19,206 nt of DNA from Candidatus Bathyarchaeota archaeon. Its GTDB lineage: Archaea; Thermoproteota; Bathyarchaeia; 40CM-2-53-6. Position 1 is the stretch's first letter, and each line of letters begins with the position of its first letter. The stretch is from NCBI GenBank assembly GCA_005883085.1, contig VBAY01000104.1:1-19206 (forward strand), read 5' to 3'. Positions 1 through 6,731 of the stretch are shown in pieces. The position numbers and the translations under genes are program-made. The notes beneath the pieces were generated by a model that saw only the letters and a program-made list of their open reading frames with translations, was not told where the DNA came from and did not search any database.

Positions 1-284
1 GTCCTAGCTTGGTCAAGAGTCAATAGCTCGAACAGCTTCCTCATGACGCTCGCCGACACTGGTATCAGGCCAAATCTTCCGGCCGGGTGTTCCCAGTCTA
101 CGTACCTGAGAAGGGCTTTGTTCATGATGAGACTGACACTCTGATTTTCTTGCTTTGCAATCGCTTCCAACGCACGGTCAATATCTCCATCAAGCCGTAT
201 CGCCCTGGTCGCGATTGGAAGACTCTCTTTCTCCTCTGGCTTCTTTTCTAGAGAGGAATCTGTCACGACGCCATCAGAACTCAC
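1..284 (-). CDS. Ribbon-helix-helix domain protein, C-terminus cut by window edge
   Basis: Read on the minus strand from a GTG at 284 (or a second in-frame GTG at 266), the frame stays open to the left edge, so the C-terminus is missing. After an acidic, Lys/Glu-rich start, residues such as IRLDGDIDRALEAIAKQEN and then SVSLIMNKALLRYVDWE have the strand-helix-helix pattern of a ribbon-helix-helix DNA-binding fold. The following FGLIPVSASVMRKLFELL segment resembles the C-terminal extension of RHH-like proteins that I associate with Nitrososphaeria and Bathyarchaeia. Such proteins are usually small transcription regulators or antitoxin-like factors; no toxin partner is visible here, though the left neighbour is unknown. 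The start is uncertain because neither GTG has a clear Shine-Dalgarno sequence. Confidence 0.72.
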   Translation of the reverse strand, partial: MSSDGVVTDSSLEKKPEEKESLPIATRAIRLDGDIDRALEAIAKQENQSVSLIMNKALLRYVDWEHPAGRFGLIPVSASVMRKLFELLTLDQAR

Positions 285-1026
285 TTTTCCAGACTCACGC
301 TTACGATCCCTTACTCGAGGTGTACGGCGGGGAGATAGTCGTCCCAGATAAGAGTATTTGGCGGCCAATAGCTGAGTCGCGTACAATCATAGCAGACATT
401 CTAATGGACGAGAATTGATGCTCAAGGGGGCCTTTAGACGTCCAGCTTCGCCGCAGAGACGTCCCCGTTGTACGGGATGAAGGCATCGTGAAGCTTCTGG
501 ACTCTTCTAGTAGCCATCTACTGGAGGAAATTGCATTCGTCAAACCTCTTCGCGGAGAATACCTAGTCTATTTTGGAGATGGTCTATCATCCGGAGATTG
601 CTCCCCATTGTTAGCATAACTCCCAGGCCCTCGCTGCGAGCATGGCGAGATGGAAATTTTTCGTTCTTCGGGGGCCGCTTGTAGACTACTAACAGCGCCG
701 GAATTTTGGTGGCATGGTTTTTTTTCAAGCCATTTCCGCCATCGCTCTCTTGAAGTGAATCTAAGCGCTCCCTCTACATCTCTCGCGCTGCTGGGCCAAT
801 CCCATTCAGTCTAAAATGCATTCTTGTGTGGGATGAACAAGAATTATTGTGCAAAGCGTGGAACCACAGGTTCCAGCTCCAATGCTACTCACGGCGCCAT
901 CCTAAAAATCAGGGCGAGCCAAATCAATTTCTCTCCACTGCCGGATGTCTCTTCCTGCTCGGTTCTTCGTGCTGCTCTCTTGTGAATATACTTGTTGAGA
1001 GGATTTAGTCCTAGGCTTTTTGAGAA
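285..1026. other. Long stretch without a secure gene
   Basis: About 740 bases lie between the RHH gene and the hypothetical gene at 1027. Apart from the possible decayed fragment ending at 619, I see no gene here. A run of eight T at 718-725 could be an archaeal U-tract terminator for anything transcribed rightward. An inverted repeat ATCCCA/TGGGAT lies around 800-835. A TATA-like AATATA at 985-990 sits about 37 bases before the ATG at 1027 and is the likely promoter of that gene. Confidence 0.4.
300..619 (+). pseudogene. Possible degraded coding fragment with one in-frame TGA
   Basis: One plus-strand frame is open on both sides of a single TGA at 416-418 and ends at TAA 617-619. Upstream it reads DPLLEVYGGEIVVPDKSIW and onward to ADILMDEN. 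Downstream it reads VPVVRDEGIVKLLD and PLRGEYLVYFGDGL. These stretches look protein-like and the codons tend to end in C or G, but I recognise no family. There is no good start codon: the frame runs back as antisense over the RHH gene. It may be a decayed gene, a gene with a sequencing error at 416, or chance. The minus-strand frames over the same stretch look no better. Confidence 0.22.
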
Positions 1027-1389
1027 ATGTCGGATCCCCCCTATGATGTCGAGAAAGATCCGTATCCATTGATGTCTAAGTGGCGCCAGTCCGAGAGGCA
1101 TAATATGATCGCGGCGTTAAGGGATCTGATTGACGAGGCTTCCAGGATGGCAAAGTCCAAGCGCGCTCCAGCAAGCGAGAGGATCAGGTGGACCCGTCTT
1201 GCAGGTCAGTTGATCTGGTACAAGGACGCAATTTTGAGGAGTATGAGCCTTGAATCCATGGAGAATGAAATGTTCGTTATCAAGAAACAAGTCTTCGAAA
1301 AGAAACCGGAACAAAAACCTCCACCAGGCTACATGTACCCGACCTTCGCTGAGCCCGCCAAGAGATCAGAAACCCAAGAGCAGGGATAA
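1027..1389 (+). CDS. Small hypothetical protein, 120 aa
   Basis: The ATG at 1027 follows a TATA-like AATATA (985-990), giving a short leader typical of archaeal promoters. The product is soluble and mostly helical: residues 20-60 are rich in Arg, Lys and Ala, followed by ERIRWTRLAGQLIWYKDAIL and a charged helix. The C-terminus is Pro, Glu and Lys rich and probably disordered. There is no signal peptide, membrane segment or catalytic motif. The central Trp-rich helix looks like a conserved core, and I believe similar short proteins occur in related archaea, but I cannot name a family. The gene stands alone and is followed immediately by a hairpin at 1405-1426. Confidence 0.6.
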   Translation: MSDPPYDVEKDPYPLMSKWRQSERHNMIAALRDLIDEASRMAKSKRAPASERIRWTRLAGQLIWYKDAILRSMSLESMENEMFVIKKQVFEKKPEQKPPPGYMYPTFAEPAKRSETQEQG

Positions 1390-1404
1390 AGTCCGCGAAT
1401 TTCG

Positions 1405-1426
1405 GGCTTATCCGCTAAGATAAGCC
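1405..1426 (+). terminator. Perfect 8-bp hairpin after the hypothetical gene
   Basis: GGCTTATC (1405-1412), loop CGCTAA, GATAAGCC (1419-1426) form a perfect 8-bp stem starting 16 bases after the stop of the 1027-1389 gene. No U-run follows, so it may be an RNA end-stabilising or processing element rather than an intrinsic terminator. The right arm is part of a 12-bp sequence that recurs at 1524. Confidence 0.4.
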
Positions 1427-1535
1427 GATAGCCAGCCCAGATCTCGATTCCAAGCAGGCGATTTTGAGAGCATAGATTTCCACGCTTATCACTCGGGGAT
1501 TCCACGGGGATCAAGAAATCCTGGATAAGCCGATA
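1419..1535. repeat. Direct repeat of a GATAAG-containing 12-mer within a GATAAG cluster
   Basis: GATAAGCCGATA occurs at 1419-1430 and 1524-1535. The inverse core CTTATC occurs at 1407-1412 and 1485-1490, giving four GATAAG cores in about 130 bases. The rest of the gap between 1390 and the tRNA gene (1687) holds a weak CCGGA/TCCGG inverted repeat near 1578-1600. I see no open reading frame that is not a shadow. Confidence 0.35.
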
Positions 1536-1686
1536 ACGAACCCGTCTCGAAAAAACAAGCGCGGATTCCCCCCGGACAGAAAGAGGATCCGGAAAATAAA
1601 TTCGTATAACTTTTGCGTAGTCCCCGTGTGCCAGAGTGGGAGAGACAAAAGCCTGAAGGAACGAAAAGCTTCGGAGCGTTTGTTTT

Positions 1687-1800
1687 TGGTGCGGGAGGTG
1701 GGATTCGAACCCACGAACCCCTACGGGACAGGCGCCTCAGGCCTGCGCTTCCAAGACCCATACTCGAAGGGTCTCTTTGACCTGGCTTGGCAACTCCCGC
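1687..1800 (-). tRNA. tRNA-Leu(GAG) with D-arm intron and encoded CCA
   Basis: Minus strand. The acceptor GCGGGAG (1800-1794) pairs with CTCCCGC (1697-1691), followed by the discriminator A and an encoded CCA (1689-1687). The anticodon arm is CAGGC-CTGAGGC-GCCTG, giving anticodon GAG, which reads CUC/CUU leucine codons. The variable arm CCC-GTA-GGG is the long class II type expected of leucine tRNA. The T arm is GTGGG-TTCGAAT-CCCAC. The D-arm is interrupted: 26 extra bases (1749-1774) lie between CAAAG and GCG. Removing them restores GCC/GGC D-stem pairing and a fully standard tRNA. No convincing TATA box is seen just upstream, although CAAGTCCCT is repeated on the plus strand at 1806-1814 and 1839-1847. 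Confidence 0.95.
1749..1774 (-). other. 26-nt tRNA intron in the D-arm (bulge-helix-bulge)
   Basis: The intron separates the first and second G of the GGC strand of the D-stem (about positions 23/24). The precursor folds as a bulge-helix-bulge: central helix UCAA/UUGG (with one U-G pair), 3-nt bulges AGA and AAG, and inner helix GACCC/GGGUC closing a 9-nt loop. Cutting each bulge between its second and third base (AG|A and AA|G) gives exactly the junctions that restore the standard tRNA. The outer exon helix is weak, so this is the relaxed HBh' form known from non-canonical archaeal intron positions. The intron is too short to encode an endonuclease. Confidence 0.85.
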
Positions 1801-1942
1801 AATACCAAGTCCCTGCCCGCAACGCAACGGAGCAGATGCAAGTCCCTAATTGGCTTTCCCGCATCCACAAAAACCGCGCCTCGATCAAGAGTACTGGAAA
1901 AACGTTTAATTCCGCCGCGACCGGTCCCCACAAACGCTCAGA

Positions 1943-1958
1943 CTAGAGCATGCTCTAG
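1943..1958. promoter_or_regulatory. 16-bp perfect palindrome upstream of rpl15
   Basis: CTAGAGCATGCTCTAG is its own reverse complement and ends 30 bases before the rpl15 ATG. A TATA-like AACGTTTAAT lies further upstream near 1900, so the palindrome would fall in or near the start of the transcript. It could be a dimeric regulator site or an RNA hairpin in the leader of the ribosomal-protein operon. Function is inferred from position only. Confidence 0.4.
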
Positions 1959-1988
1959 CAGCTAAGACCATACACGTGAACCCCAGCC

Positions 1989-2435
1989 ATGACCACAGCA
2001 AAGAGAAAAACACGAAAACTCCGAGGCTCAAGATGCCACGGATGGGGACGCTCAGGCCAACACAGAGACTCCGGAATGCTAGGCGGACACGGTAACGCAG
2101 GCTGGAAACGCCACAAATGGTCCGCGGTCATACGCTACGACTTGCAGATGGGAAGCAGAGGCTTCCACCCCGTCAGGCAGAAGATAACCAACGCGATCAA
2201 CGTAAGCGACCTCGTTCTCCAGCTAGACCGGATGATAGAAGAGGGCTCCGCGAAACAGGCTGGCAACATTGTCGAAGTTGACCTCGGAAAAGCAGGATAC
2301 CAGAAACTGCTGGGAAACGGCGGGATAAGCCAGCCGCTAAGAATAATTGTTGCAAAGACCTCCGAACGCGCCCAGGAAAAGATAGGAAGGGCAGGCGGAG
2401 AAATCGTCCTCCCAACAAAGAAAAAAGAGGACTGA
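1989..2435 (+). CDS. rpl15: Ribosomal protein uL15 (L15, archaeal)
   Basis: A component of the large ribosomal subunit that stabilises 23S rRNA folding. The 148-residue product has the archaeal uL15 form: a basic N-terminus (TTAKRKTRKLRGSRCHGWGR), Gly-rich loops (residues about 15-40, with GGHGNAG) that thread into rRNA, and a C-terminal globular part ending in charged residues. Length is usual for archaea. The ATG at 1989 directly precedes the conserved start. It opens the tail of the spectinomycin-type ribosomal cluster, and secY follows as in most archaea and bacteria. Unusually, the secY reading frame continues in the same frame straight after the TGA stop at 2433-2435. Confidence 0.95.
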   Translation: MTTAKRKTRKLRGSRCHGWGRSGQHRDSGMLGGHGNAGWKRHKWSAVIRYDLQMGSRGFHPVRQKITNAINVSDLVLQLDRMIEEGSAKQAGNIVEVDLGKAGYQKLLGNGGISQPLRIIVAKTSERAQEKIGRAGGEIVLPTKKKED

Positions 2436-2441
2436 TCGCTA

Positions 2442-3938
2442 ACGGTCAGGTTCATAGAACTATTCCAACCCCTGACCAGAATACTACCCGGAGTAAGATC
2501 ACCAACAAGAGACGTCGGCTTCACCGAGAAACTGATCTGGACCGCGATCACGCTCGTCGTTTATCTGATAATGGCTGAGACCCCGATCTACGGAATCACA
2601 CACACCGGCAACATCAACGACCAGTTCGGCCCCCTACGAGTCATATTCGCGTCGAACCGTGGGACACTAGTCGAGCTCGGAATCGGGCCCATAGTTACAG
2701 CCGGCCTAATTCTCCAAGTGCTCTCCGGCTCGAAGATGATCAATGTCGACTTCTCAAACCCAGCAGACCGAGCCCTGTTCACCGGCGCCAGCAAAGTACT
2801 ATCCGTATTCATGACGATCTTCGAAGGAATAGCCTTCCTGATAGGAGGAGCATATAACGTCACAAACAGCGCCGGACAGCTAATCACGCCTAGCCTACAA
2901 TCTCAATTCCTAATCCTCACACAGCTAGTGGTCGCAGGAGTAGTGATCATCCTACTGGACGAGATGCTGCAGAAAAAGTGGGGATTCGGCAGCGGAATCA
3001 GCCTGTTCATAGCTGCAGGAGTCTGCCTCTCCATAGTATGGAGCACCATCGGGCCAATAGCACCTGTTTCAGATGGAAAATACCTCGGCGCGATCTTCGC
3101 CTTCGCCCAGTCCATCGGACCAGTCCTATCCAACCCGGGAAGCTTCTCTGCATGGCAGAGCGCACTCTACCGAGGAGGAAGCGGGCTACCAGACATGGTC
3201 GGACTCTTCACAACACTAGGCGTATTCATCCTCATAATCTACCTCAACGGGTTGCGTGTCGAAGTCCCAGTCTCATACGCCAGATACCGAGGCTTCAGAG
3301 GACGCTTCCCAATCAAGTTCTTCTACGTATCCAACATACCCGTCATCTTCGCAGCCGCCCTATTCGGAAACATCTTCTTCATCGGACAACTACTCTTCCA
3401 AAGATACAACCCCACATGTTCTAGCACCGGGATAAACTTCTGGCTCAGCCTATTCCCAGGCTGCTTCGTACCCACCAGCTCGACCAACCAACAACTCGTC
3501 CCCAGCAAAGGACTCGCATACTACACTTTCGCCCCCAGATCCATCACTGTCGTCCTAGAGGATCCCATTAGAGCCGCAGTGTACATGGGCATCTTCGTCC
3601 TAGCCTGCGTCTTCTTCGCCGTCACATGGGTCGAGGTAGGCGGCATGGACTCTAAAACAGTAGCAAAACAACTGATCGACTCCGGAATGCAAGTAGAAGG
3701 ATTCAGACGCTCCGGCACTACCATAAGACAGATCCTCGACCGTTACATACCAACCGTAACCGTTATCGGAGGAATCGTTATAGGCACAATCGCAGCCGGG
3801 GCAGACTTCCTCGGCGCTTTCGGTACCGGTACAGGAATTCTATTGACGGTAGGCATCATCGAACAATACTACGAGATACTAGTGAAAGAGAGGATTACCG
3901 AGATATACCCAGGAGTCAAGGGATTCCTCGGACAGTGA
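2442..3938 (+). CDS. secY: Preprotein translocase subunit SecY, start codon not canonical
   Basis: The central channel of the Sec translocon, in the cytoplasmic membrane. The first ATG (2571) cannot be the true start, because the frame upstream encodes the conserved SecY N-terminus: an amphipathic segment (FIELFQPLTRILPGV), a cytosolic turn and the first half of transmembrane helix 1 (KLIWTAITLVVYLIM), which runs into AETPIYGI. No ATG, GTG or TTG lies in frame between the rpl15 TGA (2433) and 2571. I place the start at ACG 2442, one transition from ATG and about 10 bases after AGAGGA (2426-2431). This gives about 498 aa. Plug-domain and pore segments follow, with the expected series of about ten helices and a basic cytosolic loop (VSYARYRGFRGRFPIKF). 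A few extracytoplasmic residues around Cys/Thr-rich positions look lineage specific. Identity is sure; the start is not. Confidence 0.93.
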   Translation, partial: TVRFIELFQPLTRILPGVRSPTRDVGFTEKLIWTAITLVVYLIMAETPIYGITHTGNINDQFGPLRVIFASNRGTLVELGIGPIVTAGLILQVLSGSKMINVDFSNPADRALFTGASKVLSVFMTIFEGIAFLIGGAYNVTNSAGQLITPSLQSQFLILTQLVVAGVVIILLDEMLQKKWGFGSGISLFIAAGVCLSIVWSTIGPIAPVSDGKYLGAIFAFAQSIGPVLSNPGSFSAWQSALYRGGSGLPDMVGLFTTLGVFILIIYLNGLRVEVPVSYARYRGFRGRFPIKFFYVSNIPVIFAAALFGNIFFIGQLLFQRYNPTCSSTGINFWLSLFPGCFVPTSSTNQQLVPSKGLAYYTFAPRSITVVLEDPIRAAVYMGIFVLACVFFAVTWVEVGGMDSKTVAKQLIDSGMQVEGFRRSGTTIRQILDRYIPTVTVIGGIVIGTIAAGADFLGAFGTGTGILLTVGIIEQYYEILVKERITEIYPGVKGFLGQ

Positions 3939-3947
3939 GCTAGGAAA

Positions 3948-4538
3948 TTGTCACGCACCATCATAGTAGCTGGTATACCAGGGGTCGGCAAGACCACTGT
4001 TCTCCAAGAACTGGAAAACGTCGCCCGTGAAAAGAACATTCCACTAAAGATCGTCAACTTTGGAAACGTTATGAACGAGCTCTTCAAGAAACGCGGAAAG
4101 ACCGTACATCGTGACCATATGCGCCGCCAAGACCTTGAACTCCAGGCTAAGGTCCAAGAACAAGCTGCGCGCGAGATCGGAAAGACAGGAGGCAAATCAG
4201 CCCTCGTGGTTGATACTCACATGTTCGTCAGGACCAAGGATGGAATATGGCCCGGAACGCCGCGAAGAGTTCTGGAAGAGCTTGATCCTGGCCTCATCAT
4301 TCTGATCGAAGCGGACCCCGAGGATATTGCTAGGAGGAGGAATGCGGACCGAACGCGCGAGAGAGACAGCAAGACGGTAGACGAGGCTCGTTCAGACCTT
4401 GAATGGTCGAGATACATGGCGAGCGCCAACGCCGTCTTGGCAGGCGCGCCCATCCAGATAGTCCTGAATCCTGATGGGCATCAGAGACGAGCGGCAGAAG
4501 ACCTTTTGGCACTGATCCGGAAGCGGACCCTGCAATGA
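3948..4538 (+). CDS. adkA: Archaeal adenylate kinase
   Basis: Interconverts ATP + AMP and 2 ADP in the cytosol. The 196-residue product begins with a Walker A motif GIPGVGKTT (residues 9-17), and its length and lack of the long bacterial lid fit the archaeal AdkA family. The VVDTHMF segment in the middle corresponds to the central strand, and the Arg-rich stretch near 125-145 (RRNADRTRERDSKT) to the small lid. The start is TTG at 3948, nine bases after the secY stop, with TAGGA as a weak ribosome binding site. Adenylate kinase next to secY is a long-known arrangement in archaea and bacteria. Its TGA overlaps the next ATG (ATGA, 4535-4538), which implies translational coupling. Confidence 0.95.
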   Translation: MSRTIIVAGIPGVGKTTVLQELENVAREKNIPLKIVNFGNVMNELFKKRGKTVHRDHMRRQDLELQAKVQEQAAREIGKTGGKSALVVDTHMFVRTKDGIWPGTPRRVLEELDPGLIILIEADPEDIARRRNADRTRERDSKTVDEARSDLEWSRYMASANAVLAGAPIQIVLNPDGHQRRAAEDLLALIRKRTLQ

Positions 4539-5089
4539 GCTTTATCGACGATATTCTCAATGCCCTAGCGGAGCCTCTTCGTCAATATAGTCATCCCCCC
4601 GCTGCGACCCTCCTAGTTCTGGGTGCGGCGATAGTTCTCTCGCTCATCACGATGGCCGCTAACAGGTTCCTTGTGAACTACAAGATGATTGCCAGCTCAA
4701 GACGAGAGTACATGGCCTGGACGAGTGCGGTGCGTAAGGCCAAGAAGGAAGGAGACGAGAAGGCGCTCGAGAAGCTGATGAGACGTCAGTCGGCCATGAT
4801 GAAGATGAGCTCGCGATCGACCTTCGAGCAGTTTAAGACATACCCGATTACGATCATACCTTTTCTCTTGATCTACTACACTGTAGTTACGGCGATTGGC
4901 TCGATTCCTGTGGCATATGCGCCGCTCGTTCTACCATTTACAACGACAACAAAAAATGGCATGTTTTCAGTACTGTCGCTGTTCTACTGGTATCTAATCT
5001 GCTCGTTCACTCTGAGCATTCCACTGTCGAGATTGTTTGGAGTCCAGTCCTCGTTCTCGATGACTCCAACTTCAGGAGAATCTAGTTGA
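4535..5089 (+). CDS. DUF106 / EMC3-TMCO1-like membrane insertase homologue
   Basis: A 184-residue membrane protein of the archaeal DUF106 family, related to EMC3, TMCO1 and Get1 and more distantly to YidC. These are thought to help insert membrane proteins. Transmembrane helices are visible at about residues 22-46 (ATLLVLGAAIVLSLITMAA), 105-125 and 143-165. Between the first two lies a positively charged cytosolic coiled coil (about 50-90, with AVRKAKKEGDEKALEKLMRRQ), the family hallmark. The last 15 residues are Ser/Thr rich. Sitting between adkA and rpl34e in the secY operon supports a role with the Sec machinery. The start overlaps the adkA stop by four bases. Confidence 0.9.
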   Translation: MSFIDDILNALAEPLRQYSHPPAATLLVLGAAIVLSLITMAANRFLVNYKMIASSRREYMAWTSAVRKAKKEGDEKALEKLMRRQSAMMKMSSRSTFEQFKTYPITIIPFLLIYYTVVTAIGSIPVAYAPLVLPFTTTTKNGMFSVLSLFYWYLICSFTLSIPLSRLFGVQSSFSMTPTSGESS

Positions 5090-5358
5090 CGCAACCGTCG
5101 CAGAGGACTAGCGGGCGCCGAAAAAAGGTGCTTACACTGCCGTCTGGCGTTCGAGCGATCCACTTTGAAGCCAAGGCGCACAGAACCCCGAGGTGTCCCC
5201 GATGCGGAGCTAACCTGCACGGAGTGGTCACAGGAAGACCGGTCGGAGTGGCTAAGAGCTCGCGCGTTCCCTCGCGCCCATTTGCCGGAGTGCTGTGTGG
5301 CAACTGTTTGGCGTCTGAGATTAGACGAGTTGCTCGCGCGTCAGGTTCTATGGATTGA
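5086..5358 (+). CDS. rpl34e: Ribosomal protein eL34
   Basis: A 90-residue archaeal/eukaryotic-type large-subunit protein. A basic N-terminus (QRTSGRRKKVLTLPSGVR) is followed by a zinc-binding module with Cys37, Cys40, Cys71 and Cys74 (CPRC and CGNC), as in eL34, and a short helical C-terminus. The TTG start at 5086 overlaps the TGA of the DUF106 gene (TTGA), and its own TGA overlaps the TTG of cmk in the same way, so translation is probably coupled down the operon. Position between the DUF106 gene and cytidylate kinase is the usual archaeal order. Confidence 0.93.
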   Translation: MTQPSQRTSGRRKKVLTLPSGVRAIHFEAKAHRTPRCPRCGANLHGVVTGRPVGVAKSSRVPSRPFAGVLCGNCLASEIRRVARASGSMD

Positions 5359-5951
5359 TTGTGACCGTTAGCGGGCCGCACGGGTCAGGCAAGTCCACAT
5401 ACGCAGCGAAACTCGCGGGATCACTTGCTCTCCGTCATGTGTCCGCCGGAATGCTGTTCAGAAAGCTAGCTGAAGAGAGAAAGGTTTCACTAGAAAAATT
5501 CCAGGAGATGGCTGCCGCGGACCCAGGCATCGACCGCTTAGTAGATGAAAGGACCATGCTGGAAGCGGAGAGAGGTGACGCGGTGGTTGATGGGCAGCTA
5601 GCCGGGTGGGTATTGAAGGAGATTTCCGACCTGAGAATCTTGTTGACCGCTCCTCTAGTAGTGAGGCTGGAGAGGATTGCCGCGCGAGACCACATCAGTC
5701 TCGAGGAGGCGCGGAGACAGACATTGCACAGGGAAGCCGTGCAAGCTGAGAGATATCGGAAACATTATGGATTCAGCGTCGATGACTGGTCGATTTACCA
5801 TCTAATCCTCGATACGAGTTTTGGCTCTATAGAGGACACGGCCGAGATCCTTCTCGCCGCGGCCGTCACTGCAAAGAACGCCAAAACGCGAAAGAGCCCG
5901 GAGAAGAATCCGGGACCCCGGCCTATTCCGGCGGCAACTAATCGCCCATAA
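5355..5951 (+). CDS. cmk: Cytidylate kinase (archaeal CMP kinase)
   Basis: Phosphorylates CMP and dCMP with ATP in the cytosol. The 198-residue product starts with Walker A GPHGSGKST (residues 7-15). HVSAGMLFRKLAEERK follows, the CMP-binding region typical of the short archaeal enzymes, and VVDGQLAGWVL further on is the central strand. A basic lid (RIAARDHISLEEARRQTLHRE) lies around 107-127. It is slightly longer than usual because of a Lys/Pro/Asn-rich tail after residue 172 that is probably disordered. The TTG start overlaps the rpl34e stop. In many archaea rpl14e and cbf5 come next; they are absent here and the cluster ends with cmk. Confidence 0.93.
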   Translation: MIVTVSGPHGSGKSTYAAKLAGSLALRHVSAGMLFRKLAEERKVSLEKFQEMAAADPGIDRLVDERTMLEAERGDAVVDGQLAGWVLKEISDLRILLTAPLVVRLERIAARDHISLEEARRQTLHREAVQAERYRKHYGFSVDDWSIYHLILDTSFGSIEDTAEILLAAAVTAKNAKTRKSPEKNPGPRPIPAATNRP

Positions 5952-6068
5952 CCGACACCACCGACAAAGCAGGAACTCTACAAAGGAAACACTTGGAGAA
6001 CCCGAGGGACGATTCTTGGTCAGGCTATCGTCCAGTAACAGCATGCTCATGCCGGGGAACACAGTCAT

Positions 6069-6097
6069 GTCGCATGCCCCTCTGGGGATGACGCGAC
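6069..6097 (+). promoter_or_regulatory. Two-part hairpin directly before the VIT1/CCC1-like gene
   Basis: GTCGC (6069-6073) pairs with GCGAC (6093-6097), and inside it CCCC (6077-6080) pairs with GGGG (6084-6087) around a TCT loop, with an ATG/ATGAC internal loop between. It ends one base before the proposed TTG start at 6099. It could end the preceding operon transcript or modulate initiation. The rest of 5952-6098 shows nothing else. Confidence 0.35.
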
Positions 6098-6098
6098 T

Positions 6099-6731
6099 TT
6101 GGCAGTGCAGAGCACAGAACTGGTAGTTGAAGAGACAGGGAGTCGAAGCGCCGAACTCGTCTTTGGCTCCATAGACGGCCTATTCTCAGTGCTCGGAATC
6201 ATATCAGCCGCAGGCTCTGCAGCGCTGATACCAGTCCAGATCTTCGCAACGGGCGTAGGCGGAGCGGTGGCAGGCGCGTTATCCGTTTTTGCAGCAGTTT
6301 ACCTATCGGAAACGCATGAAAAGAAGACGCAGTTGCTGGAGGCGATAACGCGGACAAATCGCCAGCGGTCAAGACAAACAAATGGCAGCAAGAAAAGGCA
6401 TGTCCCTATTACAACCGAACATCCAAAGGTCCATCGATTGCTAGGAAAAATCAATCGAAGGGCTCTAGGGTCGGGAATTGTCACGGCTATTACTTCCGCC
6501 CTGGCCTCTCTTGTATTGCTGTTTCCTTTGGTCCTCTTTCCGGAAACATATGCTGTGACAGCGTCCATTATCATCGGAGTCATGATGCTCTTCTTGCTTG
6601 GAGCATTCCGAGGAGTCACACTGAAACAGTCAGCGGCAAAGTCAGCGCTGAAAATGGTAGTCTTAGGAATTCTCGTAATCCTGGCGAGTAAAATCCTCGG
6701 GTCCTACGTTCTCAAGCTCGTAACGCAGTAG
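6099..6731 (+). CDS. VIT1/CCC1-family (DUF125-like) membrane protein
   Basis: A 210-residue membrane protein with about five transmembrane helices (roughly residues 24-45, 46-72, 123-147, 150-172 and 183-207). The N-terminal pattern ELVFGSIDGLFSVLGIISA matches the start of VIT1/CCC1 transporters (the DGL..T.G....A pattern). VIT1/CCC1 proteins carry Fe2+ or Mn2+ across membranes in exchange for protons. Helix 2 ends in an acidic stretch (YLSETHEKK), as expected. The cytosolic loop (about 72-122) is basic rather than the Glu-rich metal-binding domain of plant VIT1, so the substrate cannot be assigned. TTG 6099 is taken as start; GTG 6105 is equally possible. The gene is convergent with the dehydratase gene, one base apart. 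Confidence 0.72.
   Translation: MAVQSTELVVEETGSRSAELVFGSIDGLFSVLGIISAAGSAALIPVQIFATGVGGAVAGALSVFAAVYLSETHEKKTQLLEAITRTNRQRSRQTNGSKKRHVPITTEHPKVHRLLGKINRRALGSGIVTAITSALASLVLLFPLVLFPETYAVTASIIIGVMMLFLLGAFRGVTLKQSAAKSALKMVVLGILVILASKILGSYVLKLVTQ

Noticed and set aside
889..1101. 70-codon minus-strand frame overlapping the 1027 gene start
   Set aside because: Starts inside the opposite gene, has no promoter and no recognisable pattern.
1489..1827. Minus-strand frames of 60-112 codons across the tRNA region
   Set aside because: They run through the tRNA gene and its flanks and their sequence has no protein-like pattern; the tRNA is certain.
2978..3424. 148-codon plus-strand frame inside secY
   Set aside because: Out-of-frame shadow of secY; composition rich in Arg, His and Pro with no motif.
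4984..5381. Minus-strand frames opposite rpl34e
   Set aside because: Antisense to a clear eL34 with its four zinc cysteines and overlap-coupled neighbours.
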